DNA from: Methylophilaceae bacterium
GTDB lineage: Bacteria > Pseudomonadota > Gammaproteobacteria > Burkholderiales > Methylophilaceae
DNA: 35,484 bases
Direction of reading: 5' to 3'
NCBI GenBank assembly: GCA_011391175.1
Contig: JAABQZ010000005.1
Location: forward strand, 15,886 to 51,369
Below, in pieces: positions 25,678-33,389 of the stretch. Within the stretch, counting starts at the first letter, position 1. The number at the start of each line of letters is the position of its first letter. The position numbers and the translations under genes are program-made. The notes beneath the pieces are model-generated. The model had not been told where the DNA came from, did not search any database, and saw nothing but the letters and a program-made list of their open reading frames with translations.

Positions 25678-26571
25678 CTAATCAAAAATTACCGTCTTGT
25701 TCGCATATAATAAAATGCGATTTTCTATGTGCCAGCGCACCGCTTTACTCAACACAATGCGCTCCAAATCTCGGCCTTTCTGAATCAAATCTTCCACTTG
25801 ATCACGGTGTGAAATTCTATCAATATCTTGCTCAATAATTGGGCCTTCGTCTAACACCTCTGTCACATAATGGCCAGTAGCGCCGATAAGCTTAACGCCA
25901 CGCTCAAACGCTCTGTGATAAGGCCGCGCGCCAATAAAAGCAGGTAGGAATGAGTGGTGAATGTTAATAATACGCTGCGGATAACGCGCTACAAAATCGG
26001 GCGACAAGATTTGCATGTAACGCGCAAGTACGATTAAATCGATATTGTAATTAGCAAACAATTTAAACTGCGCAGCCTCAACTTCAGCCTTATTATCTTT
26101 AGTTGTTGCGCTTTCTTTAGTTACTGGCAAATAATGAAAATCGATGCCATAAAATTTCACTAATGCCTCGGTATCGCGATGATTGCTGATCACCAAGGGA
26201 ATTTCACACGCAAGTTCGCCACTTTTATGGCGATGGAGCAAATCTGCTAAGCAGTGATCGTACTGCGACACCATAATCGCCACCCGCGTTTTATGCTGCG
26301 ACAATTTGAGCTGCCATTGCATGCTAAATTGGTCGGCAATAGGCGCGAACTCTTGGCTAAAAGTAGCCTCATCCAAATTAAAATTCGACTCACCCGAAGT
26401 AAAACCAGTAGCATCCCACTCAACGCGCATTAAAAACAGATTATTTTCTGCATCTTGATGCTGGTCTGCGTGTAAAATATTGGCATTGTGCTGAAACAGA
26501 AAATCAGCAATTGCAGCCACGATGCCACGGGTATCAGGACAGGTGATTAATAAAGTTGCAGTGTTTTTCAT
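25678..26571 (-). CDS. purU: Formyltetrahydrofolate deformylase
   Basis: PurU hydrolyses 10-formyltetrahydrofolate to formate and tetrahydrofolate, supplying formate for PurT and balancing one-carbon pools. The 297-residue product has an N-terminal ACT domain (about 5-85, TLLITCPDTRGIVAAIADFL) and a formyltransferase-like domain with the catalytic Asn-His pair in INIHHSFLPAFIGARPY and the Asp in VLDEGPIIEQD. Length is slightly above the usual 280-290. It is a single gene, divergent from ispH, and its promoter region contains short degenerate repeats (26577-26618). If the host is a methylotroph, control of formyl-folate could be of special weight, but that is inference. Confidence 0.96.
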   Translation of the reverse strand: MKNTATLLITCPDTRGIVAAIADFLFQHNANILHADQHQDAENNLFLMRVEWDATGFTSGESNFNLDEATFSQEFAPIADQFSMQWQLKLSQHKTRVAIMVSQYDHCLADLLHRHKSGELACEIPLVISNHRDTEALVKFYGIDFHYLPVTKESATTKDNKAEVEAAQFKLFANYNIDLIVLARYMQILSPDFVARYPQRIINIHHSFLPAFIGARPYHRAFERGVKLIGATGHYVTEVLDEGPIIEQDIDRISHRDQVEDLIQKGRDLERIVLSKAVRWHIENRILLYANKTVIFD

Positions 26572-26576
26572 AAGCC

Positions 26577-26620
26577 CAGTGTTTTAAAAAATAAGTGCTT
26601 TAAAATAAGCGTTTTAAAAT
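26577..26620. repeat. Three degenerate AT-rich tandem units upstream of purU
   Basis: Immediately upstream of the purU start, the motif G(T/C)G(T/C)TTTAAA recurs at 26579, 26595 and 26609, with spacings of 16 and 14 bases (GTGTTTTAAAAA, GTGCTTTAAAAT, GCGTTTTAAAAT). The word GTGCTTTAAAAT is close to the unit of the gshB repeat (GTGCTTGAAAAT). Confidence 0.5.
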
Positions 26621-26704
26621 TTAATGCCATTATACTCAATAATAATGCATGCCTAATTAACAACTAGCAATTTACAAGCTTAACGATGTGAACACGATTT
26701 GAAT

Positions 26705-27694
26705 ATGAGCCAAGCTGCTGAAACACAAGCCAATATTGCACCTAACATAGTATTAGCCAACCCGCGCGGTTTTTGCGCGGGGGTAGACCGCGCCATTATC
26801 ATTGTCGAACAAGCCTTAGAAAAATTTGGTGCGCCAATTTATGTGCGTAACGAAGTGGTACACAATAAGTTTGTGGTGGATGAGCTACGTGCCAAAGGAG
26901 CAATCTTTGTCAATGAGCTAGATAAAATCCCCGCCGGAAGCACGGTGATTTTTAGTGCCCACGGCGTATCAAAAGCGATTCGTGCCGAAGCAGAATCCCG
27001 TGGCTTAACTGCGTTTGACGCAACTTGCCCGCTGGTGACAAAGGTACATATTGAAGTCGCCAAAATGCGTAGTGCAGGCATGGAGATTGTGATGATCGGC
27101 CACAAAGGCCACCCTGAAGTAGAAGGCACCATGGGTCAAGTTGAAGGCGAGCCAAGTGAACATGGCATGTATTTAGTAGAAACGCCTGAAGATGTAGCTA
27201 AATTAAGCGTTAAAAATCCAGAAAAGCTGGCTTTTGTTACGCAAACTACGCTGTCAATGGACGATGCAACTTTAGTGATTAACGCCCTGCAAACCAAATT
27301 TCCGAATATTCACGCACCAAAAAGTGATGACATTTGCTACGCCACGCAAAACCGTCAAGATGCGGTGAAAATCATGTCTAAAGATTGTGATTTGGTGATT
27401 ATTGTCGGCTCGCCCAACAGCTCTAATTCTAATCGCTTGCGTGAAGTAGCACAAAATCAAGGTGTTGAGGCTTACATGGTAGATAACGCAAGTTATTTAA
27501 AAACAGAATGGTTACTAGGGAAGAAAAAAATTGGGGTATCAGCAGGCGCGTCTGCGCCTGAAATATTGGTAAAAGAAGTTATCAACGCCCTGCAAAATAT
27601 GGGCGCTATGCAAGTAGAAGAACTGCAAGGCGTGATAGAGAGCGTGGTGTTTCAACTGCCTAAAAACTTAACTTCTGCGCCTAATAAATCTTAA
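26705..27694 (+). CDS. ispH: 4-hydroxy-3-methylbut-2-enyl diphosphate reductase
   Basis: IspH catalyses the last step of the MEP isoprenoid pathway, making IPP and DMAPP with a [4Fe-4S] cluster. In the 329-residue form the three cluster cysteines are visible: Cys24 in [10 protein letters not shown], one in [11 protein letters not shown] and one in ICYATQNRQ. The catalytic glutamate lies in [15 protein letters not shown] use ATG 26705; an in-frame TTG at 26699 would add two residues. Upstream, a TATACT at 26631-26636 could be a -10 box, with no good -35. nudB follows after 32 bases. Confidence 0.97.
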   Translation: MSQAAETQANIAPNIVLANPRGFCAGVDRAIIIVEQALEKFGAPIYVRNEVVHNKFVVDELRAKGAIFVNELDKIPAGSTVIFSAHGVSKAIRAEAESRGLTAFDATCPLVTKVHIEVAKMRSAGMEIVMIGHKGHPEVEGTMGQVEGEPSEHGMYLVETPEDVAKLSVKNPEKLAFVTQTTLSMDDATLVINALQTKFPNIHAPKSDDICYATQNRQDAVKIMSKDCDLVIIVGSPNSSNSNRLREVAQNQGVEAYMVDNASYLKTEWLLGKKKIGVSAGASAPEILVKEVINALQNMGAMQVEELQGVIESVVFQLPKNLTSAPNKS

Positions 27695-27726
27695 TTACCT
27701 AGCAAAACGCGAAATTAAGAATAGCC

Positions 27727-28176
27727 TTGAACTACAAAACCCCAATCTCTGCACTGGTGTTAATTCATACACCTGATTTACAAGTGCTGTTAATGGAGCG
27801 CGCCGACAAAGCAGGTTTTTGGCAATCGGTGACAGGCAGTCTAGAGGGTGATGAATCGCCAAAGCAAGCGGCGATACGTGAGGTGATGGAAGAAACAGGT
27901 TTAGATGCTACCAAGTTTGATTTACAAGATTGGCAAGCTTCTAACGTATATGAAATTTACCCACATTGGCGCCATCGTTACGCGCCGGGTGTGGTGGAAA
28001 ATACTGAGCATTTATTCGGCTTAGAACTTCCTAGCAAGCTCACTATCGAATTATCACCCGATGAGCATGTGCGTTATCAATGGGTAGATTGGCGTGAAGC
28101 AGCAAACCTTGTCTTCTCCTGGACCAATGTCGATGCACTAAAAAAATTAGGTGAGAGACACCAATTAAAGCTATAA
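27727..28176 (+). CDS. nudB: Dihydroneopterin triphosphate diphosphatase (Nudix, NudB)
   Basis: NudB removes pyrophosphate from dihydroneopterin triphosphate, the step committing to folate synthesis. The 149-residue product has a perfect Nudix box, G-x5-E-x7-R-E-h-x-E-E-x-G-h, beginning GSLEGDE and ending REVMEETGL. Like E. coli NudB it shows ADKAGFWQSVTGSL and the HWRHRYAPGV segment with YQWVDWREA later. The start is a TTG at 27727, as no ATG or GTG is available before the conserved YKTPISALVLI. It lies between ispH and nadA with short gaps, so the three are probably co-transcribed. Confidence in the exact substrate is good, from the NudB-specific HRYAPGV stretch. Confidence 0.93.
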   Translation: MNYKTPISALVLIHTPDLQVLLMERADKAGFWQSVTGSLEGDESPKQAAIREVMEETGLDATKFDLQDWQASNVYEIYPHWRHRYAPGVVENTEHLFGLELPSKLTIELSPDEHVRYQWVDWREAANLVFSWTNVDALKKLGERHQLKL

Positions 28177-28186
28177 AATACAAGTT

Positions 28187-29299
28187 ATGCAAACAGAAAC
28201 CATTAAATCAGTACCAATTAAATTTGAAAAGTACCAAGCGGTAGAAGACGCCGATTGCCAGCGCCGAATTATTGCTGCGCGCAATAAACTGGGCAAACGA
28301 CTAGTCATTTTAGGCCATCATTATCAGCATGAAAGCGTGTATCGACATGCTGATTTCACTGGTGACTCACTTAAGCTATCCAAATATTGTGAAGATTTAG
28401 ATGCAGAATTTATTGTATTTTTAGGCGTACATTTTATGGCAGAAGTAGCCGATATTTTAAGTCGCCCAGAGCAAATAGTTGTGTTACCAGACTTGGCTGC
28501 TGGCTGCAGCATGGCGGATATGGCTAACTTGGCCAAAGTAGAGCGTAGCTATCGCGAGTTGAGCAAAGTGCTGAATTTCGATGAAACAATCACCCCCGTG
28601 ACTTACATTAACTCCGCAGCCGATTTAAAAGCATTTTGTGGCGAACATGGCGGCATTGTCTGCACCAGCACCAACGCACCCAAAATATTGGACTGGAGCT
28701 TTAAACAACGCGAAAAAGTATTGTTTTTCCCCGATCAAAATTTAGGCAGGTGGTCTGGCTATAAAATGGGCATTCCACTAGAGCAAATGCCAATCTGGGA
28801 TCCAGACCAACCCATGGGCGGCTTGACTGTTGAACAAATTCAAAATGCCAAAATCTTGCTGTGGAAAGGCCACTGTGCGGTGCATCAAATGTTCCGCCTA
28901 CAGAACATTGAACATTTTAGAAAACTGCATCCCGATGGCCACGTGATTTCTCACCCTGAGGCGCCATTTGAAGTGTGTTTAAATTCTGATTTTGTCGGCT
29001 CTACTGAGTACATTTTAAAAACCGTTTCTGAATCTGCCCCCAACACCAAATGGTTGATCGGCACAGAGTTGAACTTGGTAACCCGTCTAGCGGAACAAAT
29101 GAAACCGCAAGGCAAACACGTGCAGTTTATGAGCCATGTAGTATGTGAATGCAGCACGATGGCGAGGATTGACCCGCAGCATTTAGCTTGGACGCTAGAA
29201 AACTTGGCCGAAGGCAATGTAGTCAACCAAATTAAAGTGCCTGCGCACGATGCGAAATTGGCAAAATTGACACTAGACCGCATGCTTGATGCCTCTTAA
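28187..29299 (+). CDS. nadA: Quinolinate synthase
   Basis: NadA condenses iminoaspartate with dihydroxyacetone phosphate to quinolinate for NAD synthesis, using a [4Fe-4S] cluster. The 370-residue product contains the family stretches LVILGHHYQHESVYRHADFTGDSL, the cluster cysteines Cys107 in LAAGCSMADMA and one in VVCECSTM, and the middle region VCTSTNAP. It also has FFPDQNLGRW and the HCAVHQMF and SHPEAP segments. It is somewhat longer than the E. coli enzyme because of about 20 N-terminal residues. The stop codon overlaps the start of the HIT gene by one base (TAATG). Confidence 0.97.
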   Translation: MQTETIKSVPIKFEKYQAVEDADCQRRIIAARNKLGKRLVILGHHYQHESVYRHADFTGDSLKLSKYCEDLDAEFIVFLGVHFMAEVADILSRPEQIVVLPDLAAGCSMADMANLAKVERSYRELSKVLNFDETITPVTYINSAADLKAFCGEHGGIVCTSTNAPKILDWSFKQREKVLFFPDQNLGRWSGYKMGIPLEQMPIWDPDQPMGGLTVEQIQNAKILLWKGHCAVHQMFRLQNIEHFRKLHPDGHVISHPEAPFEVCLNSDFVGSTEYILKTVSESAPNTKWLIGTELNLVTRLAEQMKPQGKHVQFMSHVVCECSTMARIDPQHLAWTLENLAEGNVVNQIKVPAHDAKLAKLTLDRMLDAS

Positions 29300-29736
29300 T
29301 GACTTGTGATTTATGCCAACCAACGCTACATGAGATTTTGTGGCAAGATGATTTTTGCCGTGTGGTGCTGCTAAATGACGCTGATTACCCAGCTTACTGC
29401 CGCGTTGAATTAATTGCGCACATCAAAGAAATGACAGATTTAGCACCTGAGCAGCGTGCACGCATGATGAAGGTTGTGTTCGCAGTAGAAACCGCTATGC
29501 GCGAAGTGATTGCGCCCGATAAAATTAATCTAGCCAGCCTTGGTAACAAAACACCTCATGTGCATTGGCATGTCATTCCGCGCTTTGCAGATGATAAGCA
29601 TTTTCCAAATAGTCATTGGGGCGAGCCTAGAAACGATGCCCTACAGACCAGTATCCATGAGCCTTCCAGAGCATCTATCTTAATGTTTAAAGATAAAATA
29701 AAAGCGTATGTTACATGCGCATTAGCTAATCATTAA
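29299..29736 (+). CDS. HIT family protein (nucleotide-binding hydrolase)
   Basis: The 145-residue product carries the histidine triad HVHWHVIPRF (His87, His89, His91) that defines HIT hydrolases, which cleave nucleotide phosphoramidates or dinucleoside polyphosphates. It also has an N-terminal CxxC-like pair (CDLC) and RVELIAHIKEMTDLAPEQRARMM before the triad. Its ATG overlaps the nadA stop (TAATG), so translation is likely coupled. The 3' end overlaps the convergent ferredoxin gene by 15 bases. The substrate cannot be told from sequence. Confidence 0.92.
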   Translation: MTCDLCQPTLHEILWQDDFCRVVLLNDADYPAYCRVELIAHIKEMTDLAPEQRARMMKVVFAVETAMREVIAPDKINLASLGNKTPHVHWHVIPRFADDKHFPNSHWGEPRNDALQTSIHEPSRASILMFKDKIKAYVTCALANH

Positions 29737-30036
29737 TCGTTCTACCACTTTACCATTCACTAAGTGGCTTTCAATAATCTCATCAATATCTTCGTTATCT
29801 ACAAACGTATACCAAACCGCTTGCGGGTAAATCACCATTAATGGCCCTAATCCGCATCTGTCTAAGCAGCCTGAGCGGTTAATACGGGTTTTGCCTTCAC
29901 CCGTTAAGCCGAGTTTTTTTGCACGCGCTTTCATATAATCAAACGCCGCTTCTGCGCCTTTATCCATGCAGCAAGCTTCACCATTATCGCGCTGGTTTAA
30001 GCAAAAAAATACGTGGTATTGGTAAAAATTTGTCAT
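29722..30036 (-). CDS. (2Fe-2S) ferredoxin, thioredoxin-like fold
   Basis: The 104-residue product resembles the Shethna/NuoE-like thioredoxin-fold ferredoxins. Its likely cluster ligands are Cys12 (VFFCLNQRD), Cys22 or Cys23 (GEACC), Cys57 and Cys61 (RSGCLDRCGLGP), followed by VIYPQAVWYTFVDNEDIDEIIESHL. It would act as a cytoplasmic electron carrier with unknown partners. The 3' end overlaps the convergent HIT gene by 15 bases. Upstream lies a 106-bp imperfect palindrome, and a promoter-like element sits only about 10 bases ahead of the ATG. Confidence 0.92.
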   Translation of the reverse strand: MTNFYQYHVFFCLNQRDNGEACCMDKGAEAAFDYMKARAKKLGLTGEGKTRINRSGCLDRCGLGPLMVIYPQAVWYTFVDNEDIDEIIESHLVNGKVVERLMIS

Positions 30037-30045
30037 TTATTTAAG

Positions 30046-30074
30046 TAATTAGGCTTTCAGAAATGTAGGTTCAA
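30046..30074 (-). promoter_or_regulatory. Candidate promoter for the ferredoxin gene
   Basis: Read on the minus strand, TTGAAC (30074-30069) and TAATTA (30051-30046) are 17 bases apart. The predicted start point, about 7 bases beyond the -10 box, falls only around 3 bases from the ferredoxin ATG at 30036, and no Shine-Dalgarno is visible there. If real, the transcript would be nearly leaderless. Pattern match only. Confidence 0.35.
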
Positions 30075-30082
30075 TGAACGAA

Positions 30083-30188
30083 TGATTTTCTCAAAATCAG
30101 AAAAGTCGAGGCGGCAAGGTGAAGGCAGTACGCGTTTGTACGACGAACCGCAGCCAACAATGAATTTTTTGCATTTTCAGGAAAATCA
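30083..30188. repeat. 106-bp imperfect palindrome with terminal inverted repeats (REP/MITE-like)
   Basis: The left end TGATTTTCTCAAAAT (30083-30097) and the reverse complement of the right end, TGATTTTCCTGAAAAT (from 30188 to 30173), match but for one substitution and one gap. The interior also pairs imperfectly (GGCGGCAAGG side against GTTGGCTGCGG side). The centre of symmetry falls on GTAC-GCGTTT-GTAC (30128-30141). The outermost TGA on the minus strand is the stop codon of the TonB-like gene. It may be a mobile palindromic repeat or a large RNA hairpin separating the two genes. Confidence 0.65.
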
Positions 30189-31175
30189 CTGTGTTTCTAA
30201 AGCATCATCTTGGGTAAACGTCCACGTCCTTGTAATGCTTAAAATATCCGTATCATGCTTAATATCATCAGGAAACACCGCATAGGGCGCCCCCAATTCA
30301 ACAATCCGCTTAGCTGCCTCATCTAGCACTTTATGGTTGGAAGGCTGGTCGATGACCACGCTCTCTAAACTGCCATCCGCTTTAATCGATACCGTCATGC
30401 GTAGCTGGCCGTACAATTTTTGCGCTCTTGCCGCCTCGGGGTAATTCATATTACCAATGCGTTCCACTTTTTGCCGCCATGATTCCACATACAATGCAAA
30501 CCGATATTCCTTGGTGCGCGCACCGATAAATTTACGCTTGGGACGTTTTTGATACTCTTCTTGTCGCTTATCAATTTGTGCTTGCAGCCTGTCCATCTCT
30601 AAGCTGGCGGCAATTAAATCGGCACGGTCTAGCGCTTTGGCCTTGGCTTTTTGCTCGCCAGCTTCAGGCTCAGCAGATGCTGCATTTTGTGTGGGGTTCG
30701 ATTCTACTTTTCTGCTGCCATTAATTTGTGTCAGCAACTCTTGCGCTTGCTTTTCTAAATCATCCACTCGCTTTTGCTCGCGCGCTTCTTGTGCCCTAAG
30801 TTTCGCCGATTTCGCTGCGCTATGTGCCTCTGAATTCGGCTTTAATTTAACTTCGGTGGTTTTTAGCTTGGGGGCTGGCAGCGCAGTTTTCATCCGCTTA
30901 TTTTTATCAGTGTTACCACCACGATCTAAATTGGCTTGCGCCAACAATTCAGCTTTTTCCGGCGCAGCTTTGGTTTTTGCGTTTACCAATACCACATCAA
31001 GCGTTGGCAATTTATCTGCTAGTTTTCTGAGTTCTGGCTCAAATTTGATGCTTAAAATGACGCCATGAATAAGTACAGAAAGCCAAATCGCAATGGTAAA
31101 TGCGCTGACGGTGCTTACTGCCACCATTGCTGAGGCTCTAGCCGCAACTTCTGTTTGTTTCAACGTTGCACTCAA
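30186..31175 (-). CDS. TonB-like energy transducer (TonB C-terminal domain protein)
   Basis: The 329-residue product has a short cytoplasmic N-terminus, one membrane helix (about 22-43), and a long charged periplasmic region rich in Ala, Lys and Glu (about 55-225), partly helical or coiled. A C-terminal TonB-like domain (about 235-325) includes YVESWRQKVERIGNMNYPEAARAQKLYGQLRMTVSI and DGSLESVVIDQPSNHKVLDEAA. No exbB/exbD or receptor gene is adjacent, so its partner is not known; a TolA-like or structural envelope role is possible. The stop codon lies at the edge of the palindromic element. It follows mpl by 54 bases in the same direction. Confidence 0.87.
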   Translation of the reverse strand: MSATLKQTEVAARASAMVAVSTVSAFTIAIWLSVLIHGVILSIKFEPELRKLADKLPTLDVVLVNAKTKAAPEKAELLAQANLDRGGNTDKNKRMKTALPAPKLKTTEVKLKPNSEAHSAAKSAKLRAQEAREQKRVDDLEKQAQELLTQINGSRKVESNPTQNAASAEPEAGEQKAKAKALDRADLIAASLEMDRLQAQIDKRQEEYQKRPKRKFIGARTKEYRFALYVESWRQKVERIGNMNYPEAARAQKLYGQLRMTVSIKADGSLESVVIDQPSNHKVLDEAAKRIVELGAPYAVFPDDIKHDTDILSITRTWTFTQDDALETQ

Positions 31176-31229
31176 ACCCGCGTGTTCTCCGTTTTATATC
31201 TAGTTATTTTTATTGCTTATTTTAGCGCG

Positions 31230-32627
31230 TCAATTCTTCAGGGCATCCAATATTTTTTGATGCACGCCACCAAAGCCGCCATTACTCATGACTAAGATAT
31301 GGTCACCCGATTTTGCATTATTTGCAATGGCTTGCACCAATTTTTCTAAATCATCAAAGGTGTAGCTTTTGTGGGCAATGCTTTGCAACGCTTCAGCTGC
31401 ATCCCAACCTAAATTTGCGCCGTAACAAAAGACTAAATCCGCCTGTTTTAGGCTAGCTGGCAAGGCCGCCTTCATCACACCCAGTTTCATGGTGTTGCTG
31501 CGCGGTTCTAGCACAGCCATTATTCTGGCGTCTCTAGAGTCAGCATCCAGCTTGGCTCGCAGCCCAGCCAATGTGGTCTCGATAGCGGTGGGGTGATGCG
31601 CGAAGTCATCATACACGGTGATATTGTTGACTACACCTTTGATTTCCATGCGGCGCTTTACGTTTTTAAATTCGCCTAGCGCCTCAATGGCAATACACGG
31701 TACAACGCCTACATGCCGCGCGGCGGCAATGCAGGCAATCGCGTTCATGCGATTGTGTTCACCTAGCAAATCCCAGCTGACATTGCCTTGGCGTTCGCCA
31801 TTTAACAGCACATCAAAACGCCCTTGTGCATCTAAATTGTGCACTTGCCAGCCTGATTTTTTAGCCGATTCATTTGCACCAAAATACTCCAAATTACTCC
31901 AACAACCTTTGGCAATCACGCGCACTAGGCTATCTTGTTGATTACTCACCACCAAACCTTGTTGCGGAACTGTTCTAACCAGGTGATGAAACTGTTTTTC
32001 AATGGCCGCTAAATCGTCAAAAATATCGGCATGGTCAAACTCTAAGTTATTCAAAATGGCCGTACGTGGGCGATAGTGTACAAATTTTGAACGCTTATCA
32101 AAAAATGCCGTGTCATATTCGTCGGCTTCAATCACAAAAAATGGCGATGTACTTTTGCTGTCTTGTTTTGGTGTTTGCGGCAGGCGTGCTGAAACGCCAA
32201 AGTTCTCTGGCACGCCGCCAATTAAAAACCCAGGTGCTAGCCCTGCATACTCGAGTATCCAAGCCAACATTGAAGCTGTTGTGGTTTTGCCATGCGTACC
32301 TGCTACCGCCAGCACCCACTTACCTTGTAGCACATTCTCTGCCAACCATTGCGGGCCAGAGATATAGGGTAAACCTTGATTGAGTATTTCCTCCATCAAT
32401 GGATTACCGCGTGAAACCACATTCCCAATCACGTAAATATCAGGGTTAAGTTGAGTTTGCTCGGGCGAGAAACCTATAATCAGCTCAATACCCTGCGCCT
32501 CAAGCTGTGTACTCATTGGCGGATAGACATTGGCATCACAACCAGTGACGCGATGCCCAGCCTGCTTGGCCAGCACTGCAATGCCGCCCATGAATGTACC
32601 GCAAATGCCGAGTATGTGTATATGCAT
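31230..32627 (-). CDS. mpl: UDP-N-acetylmuramate:L-Ala-gamma-D-Glu-meso-Dap ligase
   Basis: Mpl reattaches the recycled murein tripeptide to UDP-MurNAc in the cytoplasm. The 465-residue product shows the Mur-ligase layout: N-terminal UDP-binding MHIHILGICGTFMGGIAVLA, the ATP P-loop GTHGKTTT (110-117), FVIEADEYDTAFFDKRSKF, NNLEFDHADIF, the GEHNRMNAIACIAAA stretch and the C-terminal DDFAHHPTAIETTL and LEPRSNTMKLG. The GICGTFMGG start and DEYDTAFFDKRSKF separate it from MurC. It starts 7 bases after the carbonic anhydrase stop codon, so the genes are probably co-transcribed. Confidence 0.96.
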   Translation of the reverse strand: MHIHILGICGTFMGGIAVLAKQAGHRVTGCDANVYPPMSTQLEAQGIELIIGFSPEQTQLNPDIYVIGNVVSRGNPLMEEILNQGLPYISGPQWLAENVLQGKWVLAVAGTHGKTTTASMLAWILEYAGLAPGFLIGGVPENFGVSARLPQTPKQDSKSTSPFFVIEADEYDTAFFDKRSKFVHYRPRTAILNNLEFDHADIFDDLAAIEKQFHHLVRTVPQQGLVVSNQQDSLVRVIAKGCWSNLEYFGANESAKKSGWQVHNLDAQGRFDVLLNGERQGNVSWDLLGEHNRMNAIACIAAARHVGVVPCIAIEALGEFKNVKRRMEIKGVVNNITVYDDFAHHPTAIETTLAGLRAKLDADSRDARIMAVLEPRSNTMKLGVMKAALPASLKQADLVFCYGANLGWDAAEALQSIAHKSYTFDDLEKLVQAIANNAKSGDHILVMSNGGFGGVHQKILDALKN

Positions 32628-32634
32628 ATTTAAT

Positions 32635-33363
32635 TTAGTGATGATTTTTAATGTGGGGATACAGTTTCATTTGGTCCAAGGTCTTTTTAACATAGGCTGG
32701 GTCACTATTACCATTTACATTAGTAATAGTTAACTTGCCTTCACCATGGTGCATAATGTTTGTAAAATCATAAACTGCACCAATAACAGTTAACTTACGA
32801 GAACTGACATCTCTAGCAAATTTTTTTAACGCAAATTTCACTTGGTGATTGATGTTGTCTTTTACGCCTTCAATTACTTGCTGTTCATCTTTTGTATTGA
32901 TATTCCGATTGAGCTTAATGGTAGAGAGCTCACGTTTAATATGTTCTGATTCTTTGGAATAATCGCCACTAGCGGATATAATCGCCCCACAGGCCGAATG
33001 ACCTATAATCAGCAATAACGGGGTATGTAAATGGTGCACGCCATATTCCACAGACCCTTCTGCGGTATATATTTGATTCCCTATATTCCTTACTATAAAT
33101 AAATCATTATCGGGTGATTGTTCTAAGGCTTGGTCGTGTACTCGTGAGTCTGCACAAGTAATTACTGTAGCTCTTGGGTGCTGAGTTTTGGCAAATTTTT
33201 CAAAATATTGATGATTATGACGACGAGAAAAGTCAGCATTATCATGCAAAATCGTCATCAATACCTCTTCAACTTGTTTCAGCTCATCATGCTGAGACAT
33301 TGAGTATGCATAATGAGTGAATAAGCTTATTGCAAACGCAACACTAATCAACAAATTCTTCAT
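32635..33363 (-). CDS. Beta-class carbonic anhydrase with signal peptide
   Basis: The enzyme interconverts CO2 and bicarbonate. The 242-residue product has all zinc-site residues of beta-carbonic anhydrases: Cys70, Asp72 and Arg74 in TCADSRVHDQ, and His122 and Cys125 in GHSACGA. Its first 21 residues (MKNLLISVAFAISLFTHYAYS) form a plausible signal peptide, so it should be exported to the periplasm, unlike the common cytoplasmic Can. AAGGA lies 8 bases before the ATG. It sits between metH (26 bases) and mpl (7 bases) on the same strand. Its presence in this operon has no obvious metabolic reason. Confidence 0.93.
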   Translation of the reverse strand: MKNLLISVAFAISLFTHYAYSMSQHDELKQVEEVLMTILHDNADFSRRHNHQYFEKFAKTQHPRATVITCADSRVHDQALEQSPDNDLFIVRNIGNQIYTAEGSVEYGVHHLHTPLLLIIGHSACGAIISASGDYSKESEHIKRELSTIKLNRNINTKDEQQVIEGVKDNINHQVKFALKKFARDVSSRKLTVIGAVYDFTNIMHHGEGKLTITNVNGNSDPAYVKKTLDQMKLYPHIKNHH

Positions 33364-33389
33364 ATAAAGATCCTTAATGCAAAGCTAGA

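Noticed and set aside
30082-30285. 67-codon open frame on the plus strand across the palindromic element
   Set aside because: It runs through the inverted repeat and into the antisense of the TonB-like gene; there is no ribosome-binding site and the codons follow the palindrome rather than a protein pattern.
30637-31068. 143-codon plus-strand open frame opposite the TonB-like gene
   Set aside because: It is antisense to the Ala/Lys/Glu-rich periplasmic region; the Cys/Ser/Ala-rich product is the expected complement of that composition.
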